DNA of 64,000 nucleotides. Origin: Lachnospiraceae bacterium UBA3689. GTDB taxonomy: Bacteria; Bacillota; Clostridia; Lachnospirales; Lachnospiraceae. The stretch lies in NCBI GenBank assembly GCA_002371465.1, contig DFIU01000010.1:301512-365511 (forward strand), in the 5' to 3' direction. The translations under genes were made by a program, and so were the position numbers. Shown here piece after piece: positions 15,355 to 23,363 of this stretch (position 1 is its first letter; each line of letters opens with the position of its first letter). The notes beneath the pieces were generated by a model that was not told where the DNA came from, made no database searches, and saw only the letters and a program-made list of their open reading frames with translations.

Positions 15355-15548
15355 TGAAGAACCTGAAAATGAAAGCTGCAAGAGCCGCCAAAGACCTCTC
15401 CCAGCAGCAGCTGGCAGATCTGGTTGGCGTCTCCCGACAGACAATCAATGCAATTGAAAAGGGAGACTACAATCCTACGCTCCGACTCTGCCTGGAAATT
15501 TGCAAAGCTTTAGGCAAGACCCTTGACGAGCTTTTCTGGGAGGTTTAG
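15354..15548 (+). CDS. Small XRE-family (Cro/CI-type) transcriptional regulator
   Basis: A 64-residue protein that is almost entirely one helix-turn-helix domain: MKAARAAKDLSQQQLADLVG, VSRQTINAIEKG, then NPTLRLCLEICKALG and the ending LDELFWEV, typical of YozG-like minimal regulators. AGGAG lies before its ATG inside the preceding gene. As the second gene of a two-gene operon it most likely represses its own promoter, where GACAT/ATGTC half-sites repeat. Confidence 0.88.
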   Translation: MKNLKMKAARAAKDLSQQQLADLVGVSRQTINAIEKGDYNPTLRLCLEICKALGKTLDELFWEV

Positions 15549-15550
15549 TT

Positions 15551-16813
15551 TTACCAGAAGATCTTGATGGTCATCATTTCATCCGAGTTGCTGTAGTAGT
15601 ACTGCATACTGCCCAGTCCCTCTTTCCTCATCTTGACCTGCAGGGGATCGTGGATGAGTCCGTTATTTCCGAACAGGTTCGCCATAGCCTGGGAATAGGC
15701 TTCAAAAGTCCCGAATTTCAAATAGGTGATGCTGTCGCCGTTTCGGACAGAGGCATGGAGATGAGCGGTCAGGGAATCGGGATCGTATCCCTCAAAGAAA
15801 TCACCCAAAAGGCGGTAGAAGTCGTAGGTCCGGTCCGCGCAGTCCGGGTAAGAATAATCCGGGGTGAAACGGTGACGAGACCTCAGAACCTCTTCCTTGG
15901 TCATGCCCAGATAATCATATATGATATCGAGCTTAGCTGAATCCTGCTGGTTCTCGCCGTAGGCTGGATCTCCCCAGGTCGGATCAACATAGGTCTCGAT
16001 GCCGTCGATCTGCACCAGGTTCCAGACATGAGCGATGCCGCTGTCGGAAATTTCCCCATAGACCAGCTCGCAGGGAATCCCCATATGATTGAGCAGGTAT
16101 TTGAAGGATTTGGCATAGCCGGCGCACACGGATGCGTGATTCAAAAAGACACTCTGGATGTTTTGATCCTGGCTGGCGTCCAAATTATAGTCCGTAGTTC
16201 TGACGATCCACTCGTAAGCGGCACGAACTTTCTGATAAGTTGTGGCAGTCGGGGACACAGAAGTAAGGAAGGTTCCCGCTTCCTGATCGATCTTTGCCTG
16301 TACGGCGTCGATCTCAGCCGGATCAATATTAAAGGTCAGACTGATCTTCTCTTTGCCGCCGCCCTCCGGACCGTAGATCTTAGCTTCGCCGTCCAGCCAG
16401 AAAAACTCCGGGTGGTCATTTAAAAGGGCGTTGAGTGACTTTTCAATGTAACTGACTTCCCTGCTCTCCACGACAAATTCCGCCTTGCGGCCGGAGATGC
16501 CGGTATAGAGCTGGTTGTAGACCTGCTTCTGATCCGGATTGATCTGATCATAGTAATAGCCGGTCAGCCCCCTGGTCTCCTCTTCAACCTGCCAGTTATC
16601 CTCCTCGGAAGAGCCCTTTAAGAGGGATTCAAAGGAGAAGGAAGTCCCTGCATTTGAAGCGGTCTCTTCTGCCCCATCCGACTGCGCCAGTTCTGAGGAT
16701 GCAGCGGCTGGTCCATTTTCCTTAAGTGACGTGCAGCCGGTCAAGAGGCTGCCGCAGAGGGTCAGGACCAGGGCTGGAGCGATAAATCGATTGAGAATAG
16801 ATCGATACTTCAT
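15551..16813 (-). CDS. Transglutaminase-like lipoprotein
   Basis: A 420-residue exported protein. The start ATG at 16813 opens a signal peptide ending in the lipobox LTGC (Cys near 25), so the mature protein is a membrane-anchored lipoprotein. A Ser/Glu-rich linker follows, and the transglutaminase core lies at about 215-290 with a Cys-His-Asp triad in SVCAGYAKSF, AHVWNLV and VDPTWGD. Such domains act as proteases, cross-linkers or wall-peptide enzymes; the substrate is unknown. It ends 3 bp from the convergent XRE gene and starts 8 bp after rsfS, as the last gene of that operon. Confidence 0.82.
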   Translation of the reverse strand: MKYRSILNRFIAPALVLTLCGSLLTGCTSLKENGPAAASSELAQSDGAEETASNAGTSFSFESLLKGSSEEDNWQVEEETRGLTGYYYDQINPDQKQVYNQLYTGISGRKAEFVVESREVSYIEKSLNALLNDHPEFFWLDGEAKIYGPEGGGKEKISLTFNIDPAEIDAVQAKIDQEAGTFLTSVSPTATTYQKVRAAYEWIVRTTDYNLDASQDQNIQSVFLNHASVCAGYAKSFKYLLNHMGIPCELVYGEISDSGIAHVWNLVQIDGIETYVDPTWGDPAYGENQQDSAKLDIIYDYLGMTKEEVLRSRHRFTPDYSYPDCADRTYDFYRLLGDFFEGYDPDSLTAHLHASVRNGDSITYLKFGTFEAYSQAMANLFGNNGLIHDPLQVKMRKEGLGSMQYYYSNSDEMMTIKIFW

Positions 16814-16820
16814 AGGCTCT

Positions 16821-17189
16821 TTAGTCCCGGCTCTCCAGCTCTTCAATGGAAACCTTTCTGCCGTCCTTCCAGATACGGTCCAGATCATAGAACTCGCGGG
16901 CTTCCTGGTCGAAAACGTGAACCACGACTCCCTTGAAATCAATCAGAGTCCAGTTGGCATTGCGATGCCCCTCGACATGATCCGGGACAAAACCCGCCTC
17001 AGCTGCCTTCTCCTCAACCGCCTGCACCATGGCATCCGTCTGATTGAAATTGGATCCGCTGGCGATCACAAAATAGTCGGCAAGGGGAGAGATTCCGTCG
17101 ATCTCAATCACCTCAATATTTTCAGCCTTCTTTTCTTCCATGGCACGCTGGCAGATGGCAGCCAGTTCTTTGCTTTCCTTTTTTTCCAT
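16821..17189 (-). CDS. rsfS: Ribosomal silencing factor RsfS
   Basis: A 122-residue RsfS/Iojap protein with the family core DYFVIASGSNFNQTDAMVQAVEE, H-V-E-G-H-R-N-A-N-W, L-I-D-F-K-G-V-V-V-H-V-F and the ending REFYDLDRIWKD. It binds L14 on the 50S subunit and blocks subunit joining when nutrients are scarce. It follows yqeK by one base, the classical nadD-yqeK-rsfS order of Bacillota. Confidence 0.95.
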   Translation of the reverse strand: MEKKESKELAAICQRAMEEKKAENIEVIEIDGISPLADYFVIASGSNFNQTDAMVQAVEEKAAEAGFVPDHVEGHRNANWTLIDFKGVVVHVFDQEAREFYDLDRIWKDGRKVSIEELESRD

Positions 17190-17190
17190 A

Positions 17191-17787
17191 TCAGTCCCTC
17201 TTTTCTTCGTGAACTTCCTCGTAGAATGAAAATGCGTCCTGGGTGTTCTGGTCGATATCGCCCTTACGGGAGTGCAGATAAAGCAGCATATCCTTTAAAA
17301 TGAGGTAGCAGCACTCGTCGAGATTGCGGAAGGCGTACCTCCTGATCTCCGGCAGATGCCGGGATTTATTCCGTCTGGGTTCGATATAGTCCGCGATAAA
17401 GACGATCTCTTCAAGCGGGGTCATGCCCGGACGCCCTGTCGTGTGGTAGCGGATCGCGCTTAGAATCTCTTCGTCCTCTACCCCGTACTTTTCTCTGGCG
17501 ATACAGGCGCCCGCCTTGGCGTGGAGCAGGAAGGGATTGCTGCGTTCCACTTTACTGATCTCAAAGCCGTTCTTTTCGCAGATCCGGATCTTTTTTGAAT
17601 CCGGAATACACTTGGCGCAGTCATGCAAGAGCCCCGCCGTCTCCGCCTTGACCAGGTCTACGCCGTGCGCCATGGCAAGAGCGGCACTCATATAGCGGAC
17701 GCCCTGGGTGTGGTACCAGCGGTTGGCGTCGATGTATTTGGCGAGTTTTTTGCTGAAGGCCTCCAGGTCATACTCTGTCTCAGCCAT
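17191..17787 (-). CDS. yqeK: YqeK, HD-domain Ap4A hydrolase
   Basis: A 198-residue HD-domain protein: H of WYHTQGVRYM, the H-D pair in GLLHDCAK, the later H of FLLHAKAGA, and IRYHTTGRPGM, all metal ligands of the YqeK family, which cleaves Ap4A symmetrically to ADP. It lies between nadD and rsfS. A 187-bp gap to nadD holds no gene. Confidence 0.92.
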   Translation of the reverse strand: MAETEYDLEAFSKKLAKYIDANRWYHTQGVRYMSAALAMAHGVDLVKAETAGLLHDCAKCIPDSKKIRICEKNGFEISKVERSNPFLLHAKAGACIAREKYGVEDEEILSAIRYHTTGRPGMTPLEEIVFIADYIEPRRNKSRHLPEIRRYAFRNLDECCYLILKDMLLYLHSRKGDIDQNTQDAFSFYEEVHEEKRD

Positions 17788-17974
17788 TATTTCCTCCCTC
17801 GGTCAATTCTCAAGTTCCCCGCAGTTTATGCCAATCCTGCTGATTCTGGTCTTTTACCAAACAGTTTCTTTAGGATTCCCAGAAACTTATAATCTATAAC
17901 CTTTTAGATCTTCAGTTTCCTGCATGTCCTGACCTTACTCCTTCAGATCTTCTGATCTTAGTCTGCCGCGCCTG

Positions 17975-18592
17975 TTATTTCGCATGTCCCCTGTAGATCC
18001 CATGATCTTTGATGTAGGTCATCACTGCATCCGGCACATAGTAGCGGATGGACCGGTCCTCCCGTATCCAGCCCCGGATCATATTGGAGGAGCAGTCGAT
18101 ATTTTCCGTATCCAGCTTCTCCACCCTGGCATGGTAGGTTTCCCGGACGTGGACGATCTGCCGATCCAGCAGTTCATTGCTGGTGTGGTTGCGGGTTGCA
18201 ACGACCAGGGTGCAGTTGTCACAGATCCTCTGCGGCAGGTACCAGGAATCAAAATCAAAGAGAGAATCCGCCCCGATGATAAAATACAGCTCGTAGTCGG
18301 GATGGGACGCCTGAAGCGATTCCAGTGTCCGATAGGTATAGCTGTAACCGTCCTCCGTCATTTCAAAATCGCAGATTTCAAAATGGGGATTGCCCTTGAT
18401 GGCAAGCTCCACCATTTCAAACCGTTCTTCATTGGACGCCCGTCCCTCCCGGTTCTGTTTATGGGGCGGATTGCCGGCGGGCATATAGAGGACCTTATCC
18501 AGGTCGAACTGACCGTAGGCCGCCTCGCCCAGGATCAGGTGCCCGATGTGGATGGGGTCAAAGGTTCCGCCCATCAAACCGATTTTTGCCAT
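17975..18592 (-). CDS. nadD: Nicotinate-nucleotide adenylyltransferase
   Basis: A 205-residue nucleotidyltransferase with the N-terminal GGTFDPIHIGHL (the H-x-G-H ATP site), the D-S-L-F-D-F-D-S-W region and the C-terminal S-S-N-M-I-R phosphate-binding motif. It makes deamido-NAD from nicotinate mononucleotide and ATP in NAD synthesis. It sits between yhbY and yqeK in the usual Bacillota order. Confidence 0.95.
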   Translation of the reverse strand: MAKIGLMGGTFDPIHIGHLILGEAAYGQFDLDKVLYMPAGNPPHKQNREGRASNEERFEMVELAIKGNPHFEICDFEMTEDGYSYTYRTLESLQASHPDYELYFIIGADSLFDFDSWYLPQRICDNCTLVVATRNHTSNELLDRQIVHVRETYHARVEKLDTENIDCSSNMIRGWIREDRSIRYYVPDAVMTYIKDHGIYRGHAK

Positions 18593-18601
18593 AGGGCCCC
18601 C

Positions 18602-18892
18602 TTACGGAAGGACAATCTTCCGCTTGTCCGGTTTCGCCATCCGGTAGAGGACGAACTTTCTTCCGATGACCTGGACCAGGGTGGACCGGGTGCGTTCCGC
18701 AGCTGCCTCTGCGATGGACCGGATATCGTCCAGGCAGTTCTTCTGCACGCTGATTTTGATCAGTTCGCGGGCTGCCAGCGCCTCATCCATATTTTTCGTA
18801 TTTTCCGGTGTCAGGGATTCCTTGCCGATAAAGAGGATGGGATCCTCCTTCTGGGCAAGACTCCTTAAATATGCTCTCTGCTTACTCGTCAT
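18602..18892 (-). CDS. yhbY: YhbY-type CRM-domain RNA-binding protein
   Basis: A 96-residue protein made of one CRM domain: L-T-S-K-Q-R-A-Y-L-R start, LFIGKESLTP (the G-K-x-G-like loop) and the end VIGRKFVLYRM. The family binds pre-50S ribosomal RNA. Its start overlaps the end of obg by 11 bp, which couples it to another ribosome-assembly factor. Confidence 0.93.
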   Translation of the reverse strand: MTSKQRAYLRSLAQKEDPILFIGKESLTPENTKNMDEALAARELIKISVQKNCLDDIRSIAEAAAERTRSTLVQVIGRKFVLYRMAKPDKRKIVLP

Positions 18893-20255
18893 CTTCTAAA
18901 TCTTTCTCTTCCATCTCTTCGCCGTTGAATCCATCAACATCTCCGGCGTGGTCTTCATAGTATTCAAACTGCTGGTTGTAGAGCCTTACGGTATCGCCCT
19001 CCTGAATGCCTCTTTCCTTCAGTTCGGCTAAGATGCCGGACCGCTTCATCCAGGCTGTAAAATAGACAAAGCCCTTCTCGGAGGATAGATTGGTATAATT
19101 CAGCATCCGCTCGACGCTGGGACCTTCGATGGCAAAGACCCTCTCGCCCTCGCGATTGGTCTCCGTCTCGATCGTATAGCCCCCCTGCTCCTGCTGCTCG
19201 TCTTCCGGGAAATATTCCTGCTCATAGTATACGGTTTCCGGGGCTTTGGTCGCAAGCAGATTTCTGACCGCATAGAGAAGTTCCTGAACGCCCTGACCGC
19301 TGACGGCGGAAATCGGGAAGAGCTGGAAGCCTGCCTCCTTGCAGTATGCTGCGATCTTGTCCAAGGGACTGACTCCATTTTCATCTGCCTGGGCGGCATC
19401 GATCTTATTGGCGGCGATGACCATGGGCTTTTTCATAATATCCGGGTTGAATTTCTCCAGCTCGGAATTGATAGCCTTGATATCCTCGACCGGGTCCCTG
19501 CCGTCAAAGGAGGCGGTATCGACCAGCTGGATCAGGACCCGGGTCCGCTCGATGTGGCGCAGGAAGCGGTGACCCAGCCCCACGCCCTCCGAAGCGCCTT
19601 CGATCAACCCCGGCATATCGGCAATGACAAAGCCGCTTCCATCCTCGAAATTGACAACGCCCAGGTTGGGATCAATCGTCGTGAAGGGATAGTTGGCGAT
19701 CTTGGGATCAGCGTTGGTCACTCTGGAGAGAAATGTCGACTTACCGGCATTGGGGAAGCCGACCAGCCCCACATCCGCCACCAGCTTCAGCTCCAAGGTG
19801 ACGTCCAGTTCCACGGCGGGCTTGCCGGGCTCCCCGTACTGGGGTGCCTGATGGGTGGAGGTGGCAAAATTCATATTGCCGCGTCCGCCCTTGCCGCCCT
19901 TTAAGAGGACCTGGCGCCGGTTTGTTCCAGACATATCGGCGATAATGCGCCCGCTGTGTTCTTCTCTTACGATGGTCCCCTCCGGAACCTTGAGAATGAT
20001 ATCCTGGCCGTCCTTGCCGTGACAGCGCCGCTTGCCGCCCTCTTCGCCGTCCGTCGCCCGGAACTGATAGCGGTGCTTATAGATAAAGAGGGTATTCATC
20101 GCCTCGTCGACTTCAAAGATGACGTCGCCGCCACGGCCTCCGTCTCCTCCGTCAGGGCCGCCTGCCGCGACAAACTTCTCCCGGCGGAAGCTGACATGAC
20201 CGTCGCCGCCCTTGCCCGCCTTGATATGTATTCTTGCAAAATCTTCAAATGCCAT
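18882..20255 (-). CDS. obg: GTPase Obg, ribosome-assembly factor
   Basis: A 457-residue Obg. The glycine-rich Obg domain (1-158) precedes the GTPase: G1 GFPNAGKST near 166, G3 DMPGLIEGA near 212, G4 NKID near 283; a C-terminal OCT domain and an acidic tail (EEMEEKDLEDDE) follow. It acts in 50S maturation and in (p)ppGpp-linked stress control. ATG 20255 with AAGGAAAAGG upstream is the start; the longer frame is not used. A terminator at 20337-20367 separates it from rpmA, so it needs its own promoter. Confidence 0.95.
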   Translation of the reverse strand: MAFEDFARIHIKAGKGGDGHVSFRREKFVAAGGPDGGDGGRGGDVIFEVDEAMNTLFIYKHRYQFRATDGEEGGKRRCHGKDGQDIILKVPEGTIVREEHSGRIIADMSGTNRRQVLLKGGKGGRGNMNFATSTHQAPQYGEPGKPAVELDVTLELKLVADVGLVGFPNAGKSTFLSRVTNADPKIANYPFTTIDPNLGVVNFEDGSGFVIADMPGLIEGASEGVGLGHRFLRHIERTRVLIQLVDTASFDGRDPVEDIKAINSELEKFNPDIMKKPMVIAANKIDAAQADENGVSPLDKIAAYCKEAGFQLFPISAVSGQGVQELLYAVRNLLATKAPETVYYEQEYFPEDEQQEQGGYTIETETNREGERVFAIEGPSVERMLNYTNLSSEKGFVYFTAWMKRSGILAELKERGIQEGDTVRLYNQQFEYYEDHAGDVDGFNGEEMEEKDLEDDE

Positions 20256-20336
20256 GTTTTCACCTTTTCCTTTAAAAATCACCGGGCATGCTTTTGTCTT
20301 GTCAAAAGTAGGTCCGGTCATATTTAATAAAGAAAA

Positions 20337-20367
20337 CAGGCTTCAAATCCTTAAGATTTGAAGCCTG
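20337..20367 (-). terminator. Terminator of the rplU-prp-rpmA operon
   Basis: 13-bp perfect stem CAGGCTTCAAATC/GATTTGAAGCCTG, 5-nt loop, then TTTTCTTTATT on the minus strand. It is 10 bp past the rpmA stop. Confidence 0.85.
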
Positions 20368-20377
20368 CTGACAGAAC

Positions 20378-20671
20378 TTATTCAGCTGCGGTCTCTACAA
20401 GTTCGATAGAGCACTGCTTGCGGTCTCTGCCAAGTCTTGTGAAGCGAACAATCCCGTCCTTTAACGCGAACAGGGTATCGTCGCCGCCGATGCCGACATT
20501 TTCGCCCGGATGGATATGGGTTCCGCGCTGTCTGTAAAGAATGTTTCCAGCCTTTACAAACTGGCCGTCAGCTCTCTTAGCTCCAAGTCTCTTTGCCTCA
20601 GAATCACGGCCGTTCTTTGTAGAACCGACACCTTTCTTATGAGCGAAGAGCTGAAGATTCATGTTCAGCAT
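20378..20671 (-). CDS. rpmA: Ribosomal protein L27 with cleavable N-terminus
   Basis: A 97-residue L27. Before the conserved AHKKGVGSTKNGRDS start of mature L27 there is a nine-residue extension ending LQLFA. In Bacillota this extension is removed after LQxFA by the protease Prp, which is encoded directly upstream; without the cut L27 cannot reach the peptidyl-transferase centre. GGAGGTG precedes the ATG. Confidence 0.97.
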   Translation of the reverse strand: MLNMNLQLFAHKKGVGSTKNGRDSEAKRLGAKRADGQFVKAGNILYRQRGTHIHPGENVGIGGDDTLFALKDGIVRFTRLGRDRKQCSIELVETAAE

Positions 20672-20674
20672 GTC

Positions 20675-20995
20675 TTACACCTCCTCAATTTCTACTTTGA
20701 TGTGAGATCTTCCATAACTTTGTTCGATGGCAGTTAAACCGAGGATCAAAGATTCCATCAGCAGGTTTCCCTTATCGGAAAGCCCCTCAGGGAAACGGCA
20801 GGTCAGCCGGCCGTCCTCTTCTAAAGTCTCCACCTGATCATGAGCCAGGGTCTCAATGGAATTGACGGTATTGATGCTGAGTACCGAAATGGCGGCGCAG
20901 ACAATGTCCTTGCCGGCATCCGCAAAACCCGCATGTCCGTCAGCCTGAAAGCCCTGATACGTTCCCTGGGAACGGAATATCCTCACATTCGTCAT
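20675..20995 (-). CDS. prp: Ribosomal-processing cysteine protease Prp
   Basis: A 106-residue protein with the Prp signature G-H-A-G-F-A-D-A-G-K-D-I-V-C-A-A-I-S: the His and Cys form the catalytic dyad. It cuts the N-terminal extension of L27, seen intact in the next gene. It lies between rplU and rpmA, the conserved order in Bacillota, and its ATG follows the rplU stop by one base. Confidence 0.96.
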   Translation of the reverse strand: MTNVRIFRSQGTYQGFQADGHAGFADAGKDIVCAAISVLSINTVNSIETLAHDQVETLEEDGRLTCRFPEGLSDKGNLLMESLILGLTAIEQSYGRSHIKVEIEEV

Positions 20996-20996
20996 G

Positions 20997-21302
20997 TCAT
21001 CCGTTGATCTTGTTGATTCTTACTGCTGTGAAATACTGTCTGTGACCGTTCTTCTTGTGATAACCCTTCTTCGGCTTATACTTGTAAACAATCACCTTGC
21101 GGTCGCGACCCTGACGAACAACTTCGCCTTCGACTGTCGCGCCTTTGACATCATCGCCAACCTTGAGGCTGTCGCCTGAAACAGCAAGAACCTGATCAAA
21201 GGTAACCTTATCACCAGCCTCGCCAGCGAGCTTTTCAACGCGAACGATGTCTCCTTCGGAAACTTTGTACTGCTTTCCGCCAGTTGCAATTACTGCGTAC
21301 AT
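20997..21302 (-). CDS. rplU: Ribosomal protein L21
   Basis: A 101-residue L21 starting MYAVIATGGKQYKVSEGD and ending with GHRQYFTAVRINKING, complete for the family. ATG 21302 is set by GGAGGAAAAA upstream; the frame extends further left through the leader but is not coding there. It is a 50S protein near the exit of 23S domain I. It heads the rplU-prp-rpmA operon. Confidence 0.96.
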   Translation of the reverse strand: MYAVIATGGKQYKVSEGDIVRVEKLAGEAGDKVTFDQVLAVSGDSLKVGDDVKGATVEGEVVRQGRDRKVIVYKYKPKKGYHKKNGHRQYFTAVRINKING

Positions 21303-21399
21303 TGAAGTTTTTCCTCCTTCTTCACAATACTCGCCAGATTCGGCGATGCACCGGTGTGCATACTTATAGCCTCTCCGTGCGGCATACGATGGTACTATA
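21303..21399 (-). promoter_or_regulatory. Probable L21 leader RNA
   Basis: 97 bases between the RNase G stop and rplU hold several small stems on the minus strand (GCAC-ACCG-GTGC type, GCC-GAATCT-GGC). Bacillota often have a structured L21 leader here that is thought to bind L21 for autoregulation. No promoter was clearly found, so the operon may be read from the RNase G gene as well. Confidence 0.45.
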
Positions 21400-22542
21400 T
21401 CATAGTTGAAGAGCCTGCGCAAGGGGTTTCCGCACTTTTTGCCGAACGATCTCCATAATGCCCAGAGGGGTCAGATCGACCACCTCCGTATGGATGTGGT
21501 CCCTGCGGACCTCCTTCTTCATGACGTTGACCAGTTCTTCCTTGTGATCGTCGTTTTGCATGGTGATAAAGTCGACCAGGATCATACCTGACAGGTTTCT
21601 AAGGCGCATCTGCCGTCCAATCTCCGCTGCCGCTTCCAGATTAATCCGGCGGTAGGTCTCCTCCGGCTTCTTCCCCCTGGTGCATTTGCCGGTGTTGACG
21701 TCGATGCTGACAAAGGCCTCGGTCTGTTCGATGACGAGAAAAGCGCCGCTCTTTAAATAGACCGTCTTCGAAGCCAGCCGTCCCAGATCCCGGTTCAGGT
21801 TATAGAGTTCGGCAAGCGTAAGACCAGCTTTTTCCTTTAAAGGAGGGACTTCACCCTGATGGACAGCAAAAGGCGCTAACGCCTCCGCCGCTGCCGGAAT
21901 TTCGGAAAAGGTCCGATCCGGCGCTTCATAGAGGTCCCTCACCATGGTCAGATAAAAGGGCTCGGGCTCATAGAGCAGGTCCCCCGTCCCCGCCGCCTGG
22001 TAAACCTTTAAGATCTGCCGCATCTGATCCATCAGCCGCTCGATCTCAAAAAGCAGGGAAGCCTTGTCCGTCCAGGCGGCATTGGTCCGAACCAGGATAT
22101 GAAACTCCTCCCCGTATTCATGGGGGATCCATTTGCGGATGAGACTCTTCTGGTCCTGGGTCAGTTTGGCGGAAAAGGAAATGCGGCCAGGTCTTCTGGA
22201 TACCACCGCGTACTTGCCCGTCAAATGGATATTTTCCGTCACGACCGGAACCTTGCGGCCCGCCGCGTCCTTGGTCACCTGCACCAGGAGGGGCTGGGAC
22301 TGCTGGACCCGATCCCCCTTATTGAGGGGCAGGAATACCTGGTCCTTTTCGCCGATCTGGATAAAGGCGCCGTTGATATTTCTGGAAACGGAGGCTGTAT
22401 AGCCGCAGTAGACCCTGCCGACCAGAGATTTCTGATCAGCCGCCTCGACTCTTAGGTCCAGGAGCTGGTTGTCTTCGTAGCTTGCCGCAGCCAGGTAGGG
22501 CTGTCCATCAAACTCGACCTGGGTCAGGATAAAATCTTTCAT
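21400..22542 (-). CDS. rng: Ribonuclease G/E family protein
   Basis: A 380-residue protein shaped like the RNase E/G catalytic core. An S1-like RNA-binding segment lies at about 35-100 (NINGAFIQIGEKDQVFLPL). The DNase-like part has S-I-D-V-N-T-G-K-C-T-R-G, N-L-E-A-A-A-E-I-G-R-Q-M and ILVDFITM, where the Asp residues bind Mg2+, and the ending TPLGIMEIVRQKVRKPL. It is shorter than E. coli RNase G (about 490) and lacks the Zn-link Cys pair. It cuts 16S precursors or mRNA 5' ends. Four-bp overlap with the DUF2344 gene, and rplU follows, a common Clostridia arrangement. Confidence 0.9.
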   Translation of the reverse strand: MKDFILTQVEFDGQPYLAAASYEDNQLLDLRVEAADQKSLVGRVYCGYTASVSRNINGAFIQIGEKDQVFLPLNKGDRVQQSQPLLVQVTKDAAGRKVPVVTENIHLTGKYAVVSRRPGRISFSAKLTQDQKSLIRKWIPHEYGEEFHILVRTNAAWTDKASLLFEIERLMDQMRQILKVYQAAGTGDLLYEPEPFYLTMVRDLYEAPDRTFSEIPAAAEALAPFAVHQGEVPPLKEKAGLTLAELYNLNRDLGRLASKTVYLKSGAFLVIEQTEAFVSIDVNTGKCTRGKKPEETYRRINLEAAAEIGRQMRLRNLSGMILVDFITMQNDDHKEELVNVMKKEVRRDHIHTEVVDLTPLGIMEIVRQKVRKPLAQALQL

Positions 22543-23363
22543 GACAGATCACTTCCCAGCTCGCTTAAGGCAAGACCGCCCTCGGCATACGTTTCGGTTC
22601 TGACGATCTGATAGCCGTAGGGTTCGGATGGCAGCTTAAGGTATGCCGCCAATGCCTCCAGTACCGCAGCCGGCTTTAAATTCTCCGTGCTGCCGGTCGC
22701 GCAGCGGATCAGGATGCTGCGCCTTAACGCGTACCCCTTCCGCTTGGAAAATGGCTCGATCTGCCAGATTTGGGCGTTCTTTTGAAAGGATATCTCCTTA
22801 AGGAGGGGCTTGATATCGACTTCCCGTTCCGACTTCCTGGTCTTCTTGTGGATCATAAGCTCCGCCTGGCTATACCAGTCCTGGATTCCCTGATCCAGCT
22901 TTCCATCCTCCAGGGGTAAGAAGCCGTCCTTTAGGAGGATCTCATAGGAGGCGGACCGAACGAGAGCCATGGCCTTGGATGCCTTGGTCTGTCCGACCCG
23001 GGTACAGGAGGTCACCCGGACCCCCTCTGCCATGACGGCGTTCATCGCCCGGCACATCTCCTCTCCGGTCGGCGGGGCGGGCAGGAAGTCATCATCAAGG
23101 CCGTACTGGTCCAGCCGTCTCCGTTCGTCGCCTTCCGCGAGGACGTCCCGGTAGGCAAGTTCCACATCGGCGTAATCGCCCAAGGTCTCCTCTCCGACGC
23201 CCAAGGGAGCTGCGAAACTTAAGATCAGGTGGGGGCTGAAGCCCTTGGTGTAGACCCCGGTCAGCCCGCTTCTTGCCACCGCCTTGGTAAAATAGCGCAT
23301 GAAATCAAGATGGCCGACGAAGCGGATGGGTCCGGTCTTGGTAAATTTCATCCGAACCTTCAT
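22539..23363 (-). CDS. TIGR03936/DUF2344 protein, partner of the radical-SAM gene
   Basis: A 274-residue protein starting KVRMKFTKTGPIRFVGHLDFMRYF, the family hallmark, with GFSPHLILSFAAPLGVG and a C-terminal segment resembling the ends of long TIGR03960 proteins. It overlaps the radical-SAM gene by 4 bp on one side and rng by 4 bp on the other. The family is always found beside the radical-SAM protein, and in some species fused to it. A role in RNA modification has been suggested for the pair but the reaction is unknown. Confidence 0.88.
   Translation of the reverse strand: MKVRMKFTKTGPIRFVGHLDFMRYFTKAVARSGLTGVYTKGFSPHLILSFAAPLGVGEETLGDYADVELAYRDVLAEGDERRRLDQYGLDDDFLPAPPTGEEMCRAMNAVMAEGVRVTSCTRVGQTKASKAMALVRSASYEILLKDGFLPLEDGKLDQGIQDWYSQAELMIHKKTRKSEREVDIKPLLKEISFQKNAQIWQIEPFSKRKGYALRRSILIRCATGSTENLKPAAVLEALAAYLKLPSEPYGYQIVRTETYAEGGLALSELGSDLS

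Noticed and set aside
17984..18868. 294-codon plus-strand frame antisense to nadD and yhbY
   Set aside because: It mirrors two well-supported genes, has no ribosome site and reads as low-complexity shadow sequence.
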